Of a stretch of DNA of 64,000 nucleotides, positions 9,625 through 19,072 are shown piece after piece. Each line of letters begins with the position of its first letter. The stretch's first letter is position 1. Location: contig NZ_QOZG01000011.1 in NCBI RefSeq assembly GCF_003335045.1, positions 1-64,000 of the forward strand. The letters are read 5' to 3'. A program made the translations under genes and the position numbers. The notes beneath the pieces are model-generated. The model did no database searches and was not told where the DNA came from. It saw nothing but the letters and a program-made list of their open reading frames with translations. This stretch comes from Paramesorhizobium salinisoli. Its GTDB lineage: Bacteria; Pseudomonadota; Alphaproteobacteria; Rhizobiales; Rhizobiaceae.

Positions 9625-10110
9625 TTATAATACCGTATCGAATTGGCCCTTAATAGGTGGAATGGAGTAGGTGGCTGTCGCATGCGCCAGCAATTCACCG
9701 TCGGCAGAGCTGATCATCGATATCTCCACCACGGCCAGACGCTTGCCCAGTTTGAGGATGCGGCAGACGGCATCGATCCGGTCCGACGATGGCTTGCGCA
9801 GGAAATTGATGTTGAGGTTCGTCGTCACCGCCAATGCCACCGGTCCGATATGGGCGAGGATCGCCACATAGGCAGTGATATCGGCAAGGGCAAAGAGACT
9901 GGGTCCTGAAACCGTGCCGCCGGGACGCAAGTGCCGTTCATCCGCCTCAAGCCGCATCGATGCCATGCCTTCGCCGACCGCCAGAATCGAAAAGGTGGGA
10001 CGACCGGGCGGGCTTCCTGCATTGACCTGCGGAAACTCTCGTTCGATGAAGCGGTTCAACTCCTCGATGTCCATCACTGGTGCAAGTTTGCGAAGCGGCC
10101 TGTGATCCAT
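9625..10110 (-). CDS. PaaI-type hotdog thioesterase family protein
   Basis: A 161-residue protein with a single hotdog domain. LRPGGTVSGPSLFALADITAYVAI corresponds to the catalytic helix of PaaI/YbgC-like acyl-CoA thioesterases, followed by TTNLNINFLRKP. It probably hydrolyses a small or aromatic acyl-CoA. The start at 10110 has GGAGG just upstream; further in-frame upstream sequence has no family character. It is divergent from the CoA-binding protein at 10197, 86 bases away. Confidence 0.75.
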   Translation of the reverse strand: MDHRPLRKLAPVMDIEELNRFIEREFPQVNAGSPPGRPTFSILAVGEGMASMRLEADERHLRPGGTVSGPSLFALADITAYVAILAHIGPVALAVTTNLNINFLRKPSSDRIDAVCRILKLGKRLAVVEISMISSADGELLAHATATYSIPPIKGQFDTVL

Positions 10111-10196
10111 ATATCCTCCGGATATCCCTATCGTTGGCGTAATCATCGATAAACGCCAGCAAGAATGCCAGCAAGAGATGGAAGGCGCGTGAGAAA

Positions 10197-10616
10197 ATGA
10201 CTTACTCCGACGAATACATTCTCGATATCCTCCGCTCGGTGAAGACCATCGCGCTGGTCGGCGCATCGCCGAAGGAGATACGTCCGAGCTTTTCGGTCAT
10301 GGCTTTTCTCCTGGCGCGAGGCTACCGCGTCATCCCGGTCAATCCAGGACATGTGGGCAAGGAGATCCAGGGGCAGAAGACCTATGCCCGCCTTGCCGAT
10401 ATCGGGGAGGGGATCGACATGGTGGATGTCTTCCGCGCATCGGAGGCGCTGCCGGGGATTGTCGAGGAAATGCTGGCGCTCGAACCGCTGCCGAAAGTGC
10501 TGTGGACGCAGCTCGACGTTCGCGACGACAAAGCCGCGGCGCGTGCCGCCGAGGCGGGGATCAAGGTCGTGATGGACCGCTGCCCGGCGATCGAATATCC
10601 CAGGCTCATCAGCTGA
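10197..10616 (+). CDS. CoA-binding (YccU-like) Rossmann protein
   Basis: A 139-residue single-domain protein of the CoA_binding_2 family. The N-terminal Rossmann motif is IALVGASPKEIRPSFSVM, followed by GYRVIPVNPGH and, near the C-terminus, VVMDRCPAIEYPR, the family signature. It resembles the CoA-binding half of succinyl-CoA synthetase, but the physiological role is unknown. Confidence 0.8.
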   Translation: MTYSDEYILDILRSVKTIALVGASPKEIRPSFSVMAFLLARGYRVIPVNPGHVGKEIQGQKTYARLADIGEGIDMVDVFRASEALPGIVEEMLALEPLPKVLWTQLDVRDDKAAARAAEAGIKVVMDRCPAIEYPRLIS

Positions 10617-10751
10617 GGCGCTGGGATTCCTGCGGTTGCGGGGCCTGTATTTCTTCCTCCCTCACGTTTTCTGGAATGAATTGCTTTGATTTCGGAAAAG
10701 CGCTGGCCATAGTGTGCCGAAGAACAGGCAGAAGCCTATCAAGGAGGAACT

Positions 10752-12038
10752 ATGGTCAGACGCACCCCAGGAATCGAAACCCTTGCCGTTCACGCCGGAG
10801 CCAAGCCGGATCCGACGACCGGCGCGCGGGCCACGCCCATCTACCAGACCACATCCTTCGTCTTCGAGGATGCCGATCACGCGGCAGCGCTTTTCGGCCT
10901 GCAGGCCTTCGGCAATATCTATACCCGCATCACCAATCCGACGACTGCGGTGCTGGAGGAGCGAATCGCGGCGCTGGAAGGCGGCACTGCGGCGCTGGCG
11001 ACTGCTTCCGGCCATGCGGCCCAACTGCTGATCTTCCACACGCTGATGCAGCCGGGCGATAATTTCGTCGCGGCCAACAAACTTTACGGCGGCTCGATGA
11101 ACCAGTTCGGCCAGGCCTTCAAGTCGTTCGGCTGGCAGGTGCGTTGGGCCGATACCGACGACCCCGCGTCCTTCGAAGCCCAAATCGACGAGCGCACCCG
11201 GGCCATCTTCGTCGAAAGCATCGCCAATCCCGGCGGCATCGTCGTTGATATCGAGGCGCTGGCGGCTGTCGCGCGCAAGCATGGCCTGCCGCTTATCGTC
11301 GACAACACGCTGGCCTCTCCCTATCTCATCCGCCCCATTGAGCATGGCGCCGATATCGTCGTCCATTCGCTGACCAAGTTCATCGGCGGCCACGGTAATT
11401 CCATGGGCGGCATCATTGTCGATGGCGGCACGTTCGACTGGTCGAAATCGGGCAATTATCCGCTTCTCTCCGAGCCGCGCCCGGAATATGCGGGAATGGT
11501 GCTGCACCAGACCTTCGGCAATATAGCCTTCGCCATCGCCGCCCGCGTCCTCGGGCTGCGCGATCTCGGACCGGCGATTTCGCCATTCAACGCCTTCCAG
11601 CTTCTGACCGGCGTGGAGACACTGCCATTGCGCATGCAGCGCCATTGCGACAATGCGCTTGTCGTCGCAAGCTGGCTTGAGAAGCATGAAAAAATCGCCT
11701 GGGTCAGCTATTCCGGCCTGCCCACGGACAAATATCACGCGCTGCAGCAGAAATATTCGCCCAAGGGCGGCGGCGCGGTGCTGACCTTCGGCTTGAAGGG
11801 CGGCTATGACGCCGGCGTCAAGCTCGTCGGCAGCCTCGAACTTTTCTCGCACCTCGCCAATATCGGCGATACGCGCTCGCTCGTCATCCACCCTGCCTCG
11901 ACGACGCACCGCCAGCTCACCGACGAACAGAAGATCGCGGCGGGGGCGGGGCCCGATGTGGTCCGCCTTTCCATCGGCATCGAGGACGCCAACGATATCG
12001 TCGCCGATCTCGAACAGGCGCTGGCGAAGGTGGGCTGA
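10752..12038 (+). CDS. metY: O-acetylhomoserine sulfhydrylase (PLP-dependent)
   Basis: A 428-residue Cys/Met-metabolism PLP enzyme that forms homocysteine from O-acetylhomoserine and sulfide. The PLP lysine is in VHSLTKFIGGHG; GNIYTRITNPTTAVLEERIAALEGG is the usual N-terminal motif, and the end DVVRLSIGIEDANDIVADLEQAL is typical. The length fits O-acetylhomoserine aminocarboxypropyltransferases better than the ~400-residue MetZ. AAGGAGG precedes the start. No SAM-II riboswitch core could be matched in the 135 bases upstream. Confidence 0.85.
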   Translation: MVRRTPGIETLAVHAGAKPDPTTGARATPIYQTTSFVFEDADHAAALFGLQAFGNIYTRITNPTTAVLEERIAALEGGTAALATASGHAAQLLIFHTLMQPGDNFVAANKLYGGSMNQFGQAFKSFGWQVRWADTDDPASFEAQIDERTRAIFVESIANPGGIVVDIEALAAVARKHGLPLIVDNTLASPYLIRPIEHGADIVVHSLTKFIGGHGNSMGGIIVDGGTFDWSKSGNYPLLSEPRPEYAGMVLHQTFGNIAFAIAARVLGLRDLGPAISPFNAFQLLTGVETLPLRMQRHCDNALVVASWLEKHEKIAWVSYSGLPTDKYHALQQKYSPKGGGAVLTFGLKGGYDAGVKLVGSLELFSHLANIGDTRSLVIHPASTTHRQLTDEQKIAAGAGPDVVRLSIGIEDANDIVADLEQALAKVG

Positions 12039-12040
12039 AC

Positions 12041-12397
12041 GTGGCCGCACACCCGCTCTTTCTCCCGATCGATATGAACAACACAGGCGCGGCGGAGGAG
12101 GGTGCTCCTCCCGCCGACCGCGTTCTCTCCGGCAATCCGAAATTCCGCACATGGAACTTGGAGGAGGCCGAAGGCGGCCTCTATGCCGGCATATGGGAGG
12201 CGACGCCGGGCAAATGGCGCATCCAGTACGACGAATGGGAATTCTGCCACATCCTCTCGGGCGTCTCGATCATTACGGAGGAAGACGGCCCGGCGGTCAC
12301 GCTCCGCGCCGGCGACAGCTTCATCCTGCGCCCTGGCTTCAAGGGAACGTGGCAAGTTCTTGAAACGACTCGCAAGGAATATGTGATTCGGCTCTAA
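12041..12397 (+). CDS. Cupin-domain protein (DUF861/AraC-binding-like)
   Basis: A 118-residue cupin. PGKWRIQYDEWEFCHILSG is the first cupin motif (with Glu and His) and VTLRAGDSFILRPGFKGTW the second, matching Cupin_3 proteins. It starts with GTG two bases after the metY stop, indicating co-transcription; an ATG at 12074 is an alternative. The substrate is unknown; a link to sulfur metabolism is only positional. Confidence 0.7.
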   Translation: MAAHPLFLPIDMNNTGAAEEGAPPADRVLSGNPKFRTWNLEEAEGGLYAGIWEATPGKWRIQYDEWEFCHILSGVSIITEEDGPAVTLRAGDSFILRPGFKGTWQVLETTRKEYVIRL

Positions 12398-12576
12398 CGG
12401 GCCGTCCGGCGATGCGGTTGAACAACGTGCATAAGCCCATCGCGGACGTTGACGCCGGGAACCGGCAGCCACGCCATCGTGACGGAGAGGCGCCGCAACA
12501 GTCCGGGTAGCTTCGCCGCTCCGGGAGTTTCTGTCCGGCGCGCGCGCGCCGTGTTTCGCTAAGTGTTTTGAAAAAA

Positions 12577-12652
<76 letters not shown>

Positions 12653-12922
12653 GACTGCCCTGTAAGCAGCGTGTGTTCGCAGCGTTTAGGCAATTCGTGC
12701 GACAAGTGCAAGAGGCAAGTGCGGCAGGATGGCAAATCCGTTGAGGGAAATGGGGCGGCCTGCCCATTTTCGATTCGATACCTATGACCTTCATCGGCGC
12801 CGGGCGGAGAGATGGCGATACATCCCTTGAGCCGATTCATGCGTTCCACCCGGTCGCGCGAGTTGGGATGCCCATGTTTCCGGGCGTCCAAAACTTTCTT
12901 CAAAATTTCCGCATGAAGATCG

Positions 12923-12951
12923 TTGACAGGTGTCGGCGAACCCCTTAAACG
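12923..12951 (+). promoter_or_regulatory. Probable promoter of tRNA-Asp
   Basis: TTGACA at 12923-12928 is followed after 17 bases by TAAACG at 12946-12951, about 38 bases before the tRNA 5' end. The -35 is a perfect consensus. Confidence 0.6.
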
Positions 12952-12988
12952 ACCGCTCACGCCGGACGAAACGCCGGCCGGAAAATGC

Positions 12989-13065
12989 GCGGGTGTAGCT
13001 CAGTTGGTTAGAGTGCCGGCCTGTCACGCCGGAGGTCGCGGGTTCGAGCCCCGTCACTCGCGCCA
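12989..13065 (+). tRNA. tRNA-Asp (anticodon GTC)
   Basis: The cloverleaf has acceptor GCGGGTG/CACTCGC, the D-arm, anticodon stem CCGGC/GCCGG around CTGTCAC with GTC, T-arm GGGTTCGAGCCC, discriminator G and an encoded CCA. It is divergent from tRNA-Val. Confidence 0.97.
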
Positions 13066-13088
13066 CTTTTCATGCTTAGGAAAAGTGG
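13063..13088 (+). terminator. Hairpin at the 3' end of tRNA-Asp
   Basis: A perfect nine-base inverted repeat, CCACTTTTC (13063-13071) and GAAAAGTGG (13080-13088), encloses an eight-base loop and begins within the CCA end. No T-run follows, so it could be a processing or weak termination signal. Confidence 0.4.
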
Positions 13089-13612
13089 CGCTTCCCCTCT
13101 TCAAATCGCCTCCCTCTTTTGCTTCCGAGTTCTGATATCACACGGATGTGTCTCTATATGTGACGCATGGGTCCGGTGAGCATCACGAACATTTGAAACG
13201 TAAATTTACGTGCAGAAACATTTGTTCGGCTGTGGTCCTTCCGCCTCGGCGCAGGCATTCGTTTGACCCGGGCGCTTACATGTTCGAATTCCGGTGTTTT
13301 TATGAGCCGTGGGTGGTAGTGTTGCCGCATCCCTTATCCTATATGCACTCAGGGATGCGGGCGTGCAGGTGTCTCGGGCCGCATATCGTTAAGGATGGGG
13401 CAAAAAAGTCCACGGCTGATTGCCTGTCTATGGGCTTGCGCCATGGACGGCTCTGCGCTAACCCTCGCCGCAATCACGCTTAGTTTCGCACGGCATGCCT
13501 TTTGAAGCTGCTCGGGTGAGGGCCTGTACAGGTGCAATGTGTCGCATGTTCGTGGCCGGCAAAAGGCTTATGACAGGCGAAACAGCCTCGTTTCAAAAGG
13601 CGGAAAAGGATC
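13089..13612. other. Long non-coding stretch upstream of nuoA with a perfect palindrome
   Basis: About 520 bases carry no credible gene. The longest plus-strand frame (13148-13483) has no recognisable domain, and its composition looks random. The region holds a perfect 14-base palindrome ACGTAAATTTACGT (13198-13211), flanked by two copies of ACATTTG at 13189 and 13217. It must include the nuo promoter, but no strong -35/-10 pair could be picked with confidence. AAGGCGGAAAAGGA just before 13613 is the nuoA ribosome site. Confidence 0.4.
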
Positions 13613-13978
13613 ATGAACGAACTTTTGAGTTCCTACCTGCCCATCGTCATTTTCGTTGGCGTTGCGCTGGTGATCGGTCTGGCGCTGCTTGTCGCCCCCT
13701 TCCTTGTTGCCTACCGGCAGCCGGACCCTGAAAAATTGTCGGCCTATGAGTGCGGGTTCAACGCCTTCGACGACGCGCGCATGAAGTTCGATATCCGGTT
13801 TTATCTGGTGTCGATTCTCTTCATCATCTTTGATCTCGAAGTCGCTTTCCTGTTCCCCTGGGCCGTATCCTTCGGTTCCATAGGCTGGTTCGGTTTCTGG
13901 TCGATGATGGTGTTCCTTGCCGTGCTGACCATCGGCTTCGTCTATGAATGGAAAAAAGGAGCGCTGGAATGGGATTGA
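13613..13978 (+). CDS. nuoA: NADH-quinone oxidoreductase subunit A
   Basis: A 121-residue membrane subunit of complex I. Three membrane helices and the family signature [22 protein letters not shown] followed by [14 protein letters not shown] are present; the loop cysteine in YECG sits at the quinone-site region. It opens the 14-gene nuo operon and overlaps nuoB by ten bases. Confidence 0.97.
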   Translation: MNELLSSYLPIVIFVGVALVIGLALLVAPFLVAYRQPDPEKLSAYECGFNAFDDARMKFDIRFYLVSILFIIFDLEVAFLFPWAVSFGSIGWFGFWSMMVFLAVLTIGFVYEWKKGALEWD

Positions 13979-14550
13979 CCGATAGCAGTGCCACGCTCGT
14001 CGCGCCGCGCCCCAAGGGAATCATCGATCCCAACACGGGCAAGCCGATCGGTTCGGACGATGCCTTCTTCGGCGAGTTGAACAATGAGTTGTCCGACAAG
14101 GGTTTTCTTGTCACCTCGTCGGACGCGCTGGTCACCTGGGCGCGTTCCGGTTCGCTGATGTGGATGACCTTCGGCCTCGCCTGCTGCGCGGTGGAGATGA
14201 TGCACATTTCCATGCCGCGCTACGATGCCGAGCGCTTCGGCATCGCGCCGCGCGCCTCGCCGCGCCAGTCCGACGTCATGATCGTCGCCGGCACGCTGAC
14301 CAACAAGATGGCGCCGGCGCTGCGCAAGGTCTATGACCAGATGCCCGAGCCGCGCTACGTCATCTCCATGGGTTCGTGCGCCAATGGCGGCGGCTATTAT
14401 CATTATTCCTATTCGGTGGTGCGCGGCTGCGACCGCGTCGTGCCGGTGGATATCTACGTGCCCGGTTGCCCGCCCACGGCGGAAGCGCTGCTTTACGGCA
14501 TTCTTCTCCTGCAGAAGAAGATCCGCCGTACCGGCACGATCGAGCGATAG
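13969..14550 (+). CDS. nuoB: NADH-quinone oxidoreductase subunit B
   Basis: A 193-residue subunit carrying iron-sulfur cluster N2, the last donor to quinone. The cluster ligands are in [19 protein letters not shown] and [11 protein letters not shown]. The start at 13969 lies inside the end of nuoA; an in-frame ATG at 13948 would give an atypical extension. The ten-base overlap implies coupled translation. Confidence 0.97.
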   Translation: MGLTDSSATLVAPRPKGIIDPNTGKPIGSDDAFFGELNNELSDKGFLVTSSDALVTWARSGSLMWMTFGLACCAVEMMHISMPRYDAERFGIAPRASPRQSDVMIVAGTLTNKMAPALRKVYDQMPEPRYVISMGSCANGGGYYHYSYSVVRGCDRVVPVDIYVPGCPPTAEALLYGILLLQKKIRRTGTIER

Positions 14551-14560
14551 GAGAGGCTGC

Positions 14561-15169
14561 ATGAACGAGGAAGCCCTCGGCGATCTCAAGCTCTATCTGG
14601 AGGAGCGTCTCGGCAGCGGTATCGACGATATCGCGCTGAGCTTTGGTGAACTGGTGCTGACGGTGCCGGTCGACAAGCTGATCACCACTCTGACATTCCT
14701 GCGCGACGACGTTCAGTGCCAGTTCGTGGCGTTCATCGATATTTGCGGCGTCGATTATCCCTCGCGCGCCCGGCGGTTCGATGTCGTCTATCATCTCCTG
14801 TCGCCGCGCCAGAATTTGCGTGTCCGCATCAAGGTCGAGACCGACGAGGACACGCCTGTTCCTTCAGCGACATCGGTCTATCCGGGCGCTGACTGGTTTG
14901 AGCGCGAAGCCTACGACATGTACGGCATCCTGTTTTCCGGCCACCCCGATCTGCGCCGCATCCTCACGGATTACGGCTTCGAGGGGCATCCGCTGCGCAA
15001 GGACTTCCCGCTCACTGGCTTCGTGGAAGTGCGCTATGACGACGAGTTGAAGCGCGTCGTCTACCAACCGGTCGAACTGCGGCAGGAATTCCGCAACTTC
15101 GATTTTCTCTCTCCGTGGGAGGGAACGGATTACGTTCTGCCCGGCGATGAAAAAGCCAAGGCGAACTGA
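14561..15169 (+). CDS. nuoC: NADH-quinone oxidoreductase subunit C
   Basis: A 202-residue peripheral-arm subunit (30 kDa family). The signature [37 protein letters not shown] is split across the middle of the protein and intact. The ATG at 14561 is preceded by AGGAGAGG. It stands apart from nuoD, as in most alphaproteobacteria, and is not fused to it as in E. coli. Confidence 0.97.
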   Translation: MNEEALGDLKLYLEERLGSGIDDIALSFGELVLTVPVDKLITTLTFLRDDVQCQFVAFIDICGVDYPSRARRFDVVYHLLSPRQNLRVRIKVETDEDTPVPSATSVYPGADWFEREAYDMYGILFSGHPDLRRILTDYGFEGHPLRKDFPLTGFVEVRYDDELKRVVYQPVELRQEFRNFDFLSPWEGTDYVLPGDEKAKAN

Positions 15170-15180
15170 GGCGACAAAGA

Positions 15181-16371
15181 ATGGCTGAGACACAGGTCCG
15201 CAACTTCAACATCAATTTCGGCCCGCAGCATCCGGCCGCGCACGGCGTTCTGCGCCTGGTGCTGGAACTGGACGGCGAGGTGGTCGCGCGCGTCGATCCG
15301 CATATCGGCCTGCTGCATCGCGGCACCGAAAAGCTGATGGAGGCCAAGACCTACCTGCAGGCGGTGCCCTATCTCGACCGTCTCGATTACGTTGCGCCGA
15401 TGAACCAGGAACATGCCTATGCGATCGCTGTCGAGCGGTTGCTCGGCATTGAGGTGCCCAGGCGCGGCCAGGTGATCCGCGTTCTCTTCTCCGAGATCGG
15501 CCGCATTCTCAACCATCTTCTCAACGTCACTACGCAAGCCATGGACGTGGGCGCGCTTACCCCGCCGCTCTGGGGCTTCGAGGAGCGCGAGAAACTGATG
15601 GTCTTCTACGAGCGTGCCTCGGGTGCACGCATGCATGCGGCCTATTTCCGCCCGGGCGGCGTACATCAGGATATTCCGCAGAAGCTGGTCGAGGATATCG
15701 GCAAGTGGATTGATCCGTTCCTGAATACGTTGAAGGATCTTGACGACCTCATCACCCCCAACCGCATTTTCAAGCAGCGTAACGTCGATATCGGCGTGGT
15801 CACGCTGGAAGAGGCTTGGGCCTGGGGTTTCTCCGGCGTGATGGTTCGCGGTTCCGGCGCGGCATGGGATCTGCGCAAGTCGCAGCCCTATGAATGCTAC
15901 CCGGAAATGGAATTCGACATCCCCGTCGGCAAGAATGGCGATTGCTACGACCGCTATCTGATCCGCATGGAAGAGATGCGCCAGTCGGTTCGCATCATGC
16001 GCCAATGCGTCGATCTGCTTCTGGGCAAGGATTCGACCGGTCCGGTCGCCAATTCGGACCATAAGATCGTGCCGCCGAAGCGCGGCGAGATGAAACGTTC
16101 GATGGAAGCGCTCATCCAGCACTTCAAGCTCTATACCGAGGGCTACCGCGTGCCCGAAGGCGAGGTCTATGCATCCGTCGAGGCGCCGAAAGGCGAATTC
16201 GGCGTCTATCTCGTCTCCGACGGCACCAACAAGCCCTATCGCTGCAAGTTCCGCGCGCCGGGCTTTGCTCATCTCCAGGCCATGGATTTCATGTGCCGTG
16301 GCCATATGCTTGCCGACGTATCCGCAATCCTCGGCTCGCTCGATATCGTGTTTGGTGAGGTTGATCGCTGA
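15181..16371 (+). CDS. nuoD: NADH-quinone oxidoreductase subunit D
   Basis: A 396-residue 49 kDa-type subunit that forms the quinone-binding pocket with NuoB. Conserved motifs are [35 protein letters not shown] and the C-terminal [10 protein letters not shown]. The stop TGA shares a base with the nuoE ATG, so the two are coupled. Confidence 0.97.
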   Translation: MAETQVRNFNINFGPQHPAAHGVLRLVLELDGEVVARVDPHIGLLHRGTEKLMEAKTYLQAVPYLDRLDYVAPMNQEHAYAIAVERLLGIEVPRRGQVIRVLFSEIGRILNHLLNVTTQAMDVGALTPPLWGFEEREKLMVFYERASGARMHAAYFRPGGVHQDIPQKLVEDIGKWIDPFLNTLKDLDDLITPNRIFKQRNVDIGVVTLEEAWAWGFSGVMVRGSGAAWDLRKSQPYECYPEMEFDIPVGKNGDCYDRYLIRMEEMRQSVRIMRQCVDLLLGKDSTGPVANSDHKIVPPKRGEMKRSMEALIQHFKLYTEGYRVPEGEVYASVEAPKGEFGVYLVSDGTNKPYRCKFRAPGFAHLQAMDFMCRGHMLADVSAILGSLDIVFGEVDR

Positions 16372-17591
16372 TGTCCGTTCGCCGTCTCGCAGATGATTCC
16401 GTTCAGCCGCTTGCCTTCTCGTTCAATCGCGCAAACAGCGTGTGGGCCGAGCAGGTCATCAGGAAATATCCGGAAGGACGTCAGCAATCGGCTGTCATTC
16501 CGCTCCTGATGCGTGCGCAGGAGCAGGAAGGCTGGGTCACCCGCGCAGCCATCGAGTATGTTGCGCAGATGCTCGACATGCCGCTGATCCGCGTTCTGGA
16601 GGTTGCGACCTTCTATACGCAGTTCCAGTTGAAGCCGGTCGGCACCCGCGCCCATATCCAGCTCTGCGGCACGACGCCCTGCATGCTGCGCGGCGCGGAA
16701 GAGCTGAAGAAGGTCTGTCAGCACAAGATCAATCATGAGCCGTTCGAGACCAACGCGGACGGAACGCTGTCGTGGGAAGAGGTCGAGTGCCTTGGCGCCT
16801 GCGTCAACGCTCCCATGGTCATGATTTTCAAGGATACCTATGAGGATCTGACGCCTGAGCGTCTTGAGGAGATTATCGATGCCTTCGAGGCGGGCAGGGG
16901 CGACGAAGTGAAGCCCGGTCCGCAGATCGATCGCGTCTTCTCGGCGCCGGCCGGCGGCCTGACGTCGCTGAACGACAATGTTGCAGTGAAGCCGAAGGCT
17001 GCAAAAAACGGTCAAAGGGTAGCGGCTGCCGACGCCGATCTGCCGCCGTCGGAGGCCGCAAGGCCCAAGACCCATTCCGCAGAGACCAGCGAAGCGATCA
17101 AGTCGCCATCGTCCGTCAAGGTGAGCAAGGCAGCCGAGGACAAGGCGTCCACGTCCCCCGCGCCAGGCTTTTCGCAGGATGACAAGTATCGTCCGGTGGG
17201 CGCTGTCGGCGCTGCCCAGGATGCATCCGACGCCGATCTGACGCCGTCACGGGGCAAAATGAGCAAGGCTGCCGGGAGCAGGACCTCTTCCGCGCCGGGT
17301 CGCTCGCTGGACGACAAGGACCGTCCAGTCGGCATAGAGAGGCCGGCTGAGGTTGACGATCTGAAGCTGATCTCAGGCGTCGGCCCCAAGATCGAGGGCA
17401 TCCTGCACGAGCTCGGCATCTACACCTACGCGCAGGTCGCCGCGTGGAAGAAGCCTGAGCGCGACTGGGTCGATGGCTATCTCAAGTTCAAGGGCCGGAT
17501 CGAGCGCGAGGACTGGGTGAAGCAGGCCAAGGCCTTGGCCAAGGGCGGCGTCGCCGAATATGTCAGGGTTTTCGGCAAGAAGCCGGTATAA
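16371..17591 (+). CDS. nuoE: NADH-quinone oxidoreductase subunit E with long linker and helix-hairpin-helix-like tail
   Basis: A 406-residue protein; the 24 kDa subunit core is only about 160-170 residues. The core holds the [2Fe-2S] ligands in CGTTPCML and [10 protein letters not shown] (thioredoxin-like fold). Residues about 180-325 are a low-complexity Ala/Ser/Lys/Asp linker with an internal duplication: DADLPPSEA...DDKYRPVGA near 220-277 and DADLTPSRG...DDKDRPVGI near 285-322. The C-terminal 75 residues ([20 protein letters not shown], then [18 protein letters not shown]) resemble the helix-hairpin-helix domain of COG3743 proteins. Such a tail occurs on some rhizobial NuoE proteins; its function is unknown. 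Confidence 0.92.
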   Translation: MSVRRLADDSVQPLAFSFNRANSVWAEQVIRKYPEGRQQSAVIPLLMRAQEQEGWVTRAAIEYVAQMLDMPLIRVLEVATFYTQFQLKPVGTRAHIQLCGTTPCMLRGAEELKKVCQHKINHEPFETNADGTLSWEEVECLGACVNAPMVMIFKDTYEDLTPERLEEIIDAFEAGRGDEVKPGPQIDRVFSAPAGGLTSLNDNVAVKPKAAKNGQRVAAADADLPPSEAARPKTHSAETSEAIKSPSSVKVSKAAEDKASTSPAPGFSQDDKYRPVGAVGAAQDASDADLTPSRGKMSKAAGSRTSSAPGRSLDDKDRPVGIERPAEVDDLKLISGVGPKIEGILHELGIYTYAQVAAWKKPERDWVDGYLKFKGRIEREDWVKQAKALAKGGVAEYVRVFGKKPV

Positions 17592-17680
17592 GCATTTACA
17601 GCCAAGCGGTATCGCTTGCGATGGGAAACGATGCGGCGTTCGCAATGATGAAACGAATTGATCGGGACAATAGGTGAGAC

Positions 17681-18988
17681 ATGCTGGCTGATAAGGATCG
17701 CATCTTCACCAATATCTATGGCCAGCACGGCGAGTCGCTGAAAAGCGCGATGGCGCTCGGCCGGTGGGACAACACCCGTGGCCTGATCGACAAGGGCCGT
17801 GACTGGATCATCAATGAGATGAAGGCGTCGGGCCTGCGCGGACGCGGCGGCGCGGGCTTCCCGACCGGCCTGAAATGGTCCTTCATGCCGAAGGAAAGCG
17901 ACGGCCGCCCGCATTATCTCGTGGTCAATGCCGACGAATCCGAGCCCGGCACCTGCAAGGACCGTGACATCATGCGTCACGATCCGCACACGCTGCTCGA
18001 GGGCTGCGTCATCGCGGGCTGCGCCATGGGCGCGCATGTGACCTATATCTATATCCGCGGTGAATATATCCGCGAGCGCGAGGCGCTGCAGCGGGCGATC
18101 GACGACTGCTATGAAGCCCGCCTGCTGGGTAAGGACAACAAATGCGGCTGGGACATGGATATCTATCTCCACCATGGCGCCGGCGCTTATATCTGCGGCG
18201 AGGAGACCGCTCTTCTCGAAAGCCTTGAAGGCAAGAAGGGCCAACCCCGCCTCAAGCCGCCATTCCCGGCCAATGTCGGCCTTTATGGATGCCCGACGAC
18301 GGTCAACAACGTCGAATCCATCGCCGTCGCGCCGACCATCCTGCGCCGCGGTGCCGCATGGTTCTCGTCGCTCGGCCGGCCAAACAATGTCGGCACCAAG
18401 CTCTATATGATCTCCGGTCATGTGAACACGCCCTGCACGGTCGAGGAGGTGATGGGCATCACCTTCCGCGAACTGATCGAGCAGCATGCGGGCGGCATCC
18501 GTGGCGGCTGGGATAATCTCCTGGCGGTCATTCCCGGCGGCGCGTCCTGCCCGGTGGTGAAGGCCGAGGACATCATCGATTGCCCGATGGATTTCGACGG
18601 TCTGCGCGAGGTCAAATCCTCCTTCGGCACCGCCGCCGTCATCGTGATGGACAAATCCACCGATATCATCAAGGCGATCGCCCGCCTGTCGCAGTTCTTC
18701 AAGCATGAGAGCTGCGGCCAATGCACGCCCTGCCGCGAAGGCACCGGCTGGATGTGGCGGGTCATGGAGCGCATGGTCACCGGCAACGCGCAGCGCCGCG
18801 AGATCGACATGCTGCTCGACGTCACCAAGCAGGTGGAAGGCCACACGATCTGCGCGCTCGGCGATGCGGCTGCCTGGCCGATCCAGGGGCTCATCCGCAA
18901 TTTCCGTCCGGAAATCGAAAAGCGGATCGACGACTATAGCCGCAACGCCGTGAACAGCCGCAATATCGCGCTGGAAGCGGCGGAGTAG
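17681..18988 (+). CDS. nuoF: NADH-quinone oxidoreductase subunit F
   Basis: A 435-residue 51 kDa subunit, the NADH entry site with FMN and cluster N3. Visible are the FMN/NADH motif [31 protein letters not shown], and the cluster ligands [12 protein letters not shown] plus a distal Cys in [11 protein letters not shown]. The 89-base gap from nuoE includes the ribosome site. A micro-ORF begins seven bases after its stop. Confidence 0.97.
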   Translation: MLADKDRIFTNIYGQHGESLKSAMALGRWDNTRGLIDKGRDWIINEMKASGLRGRGGAGFPTGLKWSFMPKESDGRPHYLVVNADESEPGTCKDRDIMRHDPHTLLEGCVIAGCAMGAHVTYIYIRGEYIREREALQRAIDDCYEARLLGKDNKCGWDMDIYLHHGAGAYICGEETALLESLEGKKGQPRLKPPFPANVGLYGCPTTVNNVESIAVAPTILRRGAAWFSSLGRPNNVGTKLYMISGHVNTPCTVEEVMGITFRELIEQHAGGIRGGWDNLLAVIPGGASCPVVKAEDIIDCPMDFDGLREVKSSFGTAAVIVMDKSTDIIKAIARLSQFFKHESCGQCTPCREGTGWMWRVMERMVTGNAQRREIDMLLDVTKQVEGHTICALGDAAAWPIQGLIRNFRPEIEKRIDDYSRNAVNSRNIALEAAE

Positions 18989-18994
18989 GGGGCG

Positions 18995-19072
18995 ATGATG
19001 ATCATCAACGGCATCGCAGTTAGCGATCTCTTTCAAGCCTACGAGGCGGCGCGCCTCAATGGGGGCAAATGA
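18995..19072 (+). CDS. 25-residue micro-ORF between nuoF and nuoG
   Basis: An open frame of 25 codons begins [13 protein letters not shown], continues [12 protein letters not shown], and stops at 19070-19072. AGTAGGGGGCG directly precedes the double ATG, a strong ribosome site. Its stop overlaps the double ATG of nuoG (ATGATGG), the same coupling used between other nuo genes. No family is recognised. It could be a real small accessory peptide or a translational coupler for nuoG. Conservation of its amino acids in related genomes would decide. Confidence 0.5.
   Translation: MMIINGIAVSDLFQAYEAARLNGGK

Noticed and set aside
10617-10751. Possible SAM-II riboswitch before metY
   Set aside because: The region was read for the SAM-II core and pseudoknot pairing and no match was found.
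12398-12576. Possible cobalamin-riboswitch-like stretch (GGGAACCGG...GCCGCAACAG) and an alternating CG run
   Set aside because: The order and spacing do not fit the B12-box core, and neighbouring genes are unrelated to cobalamin. GGCGCGCGCGCGCC at 12537-12550 is noted as simple sequence only.
13148-13483. 111-codon plus-strand frame upstream of nuoA
   Set aside because: No domain, no good ribosome site, and random-looking composition.
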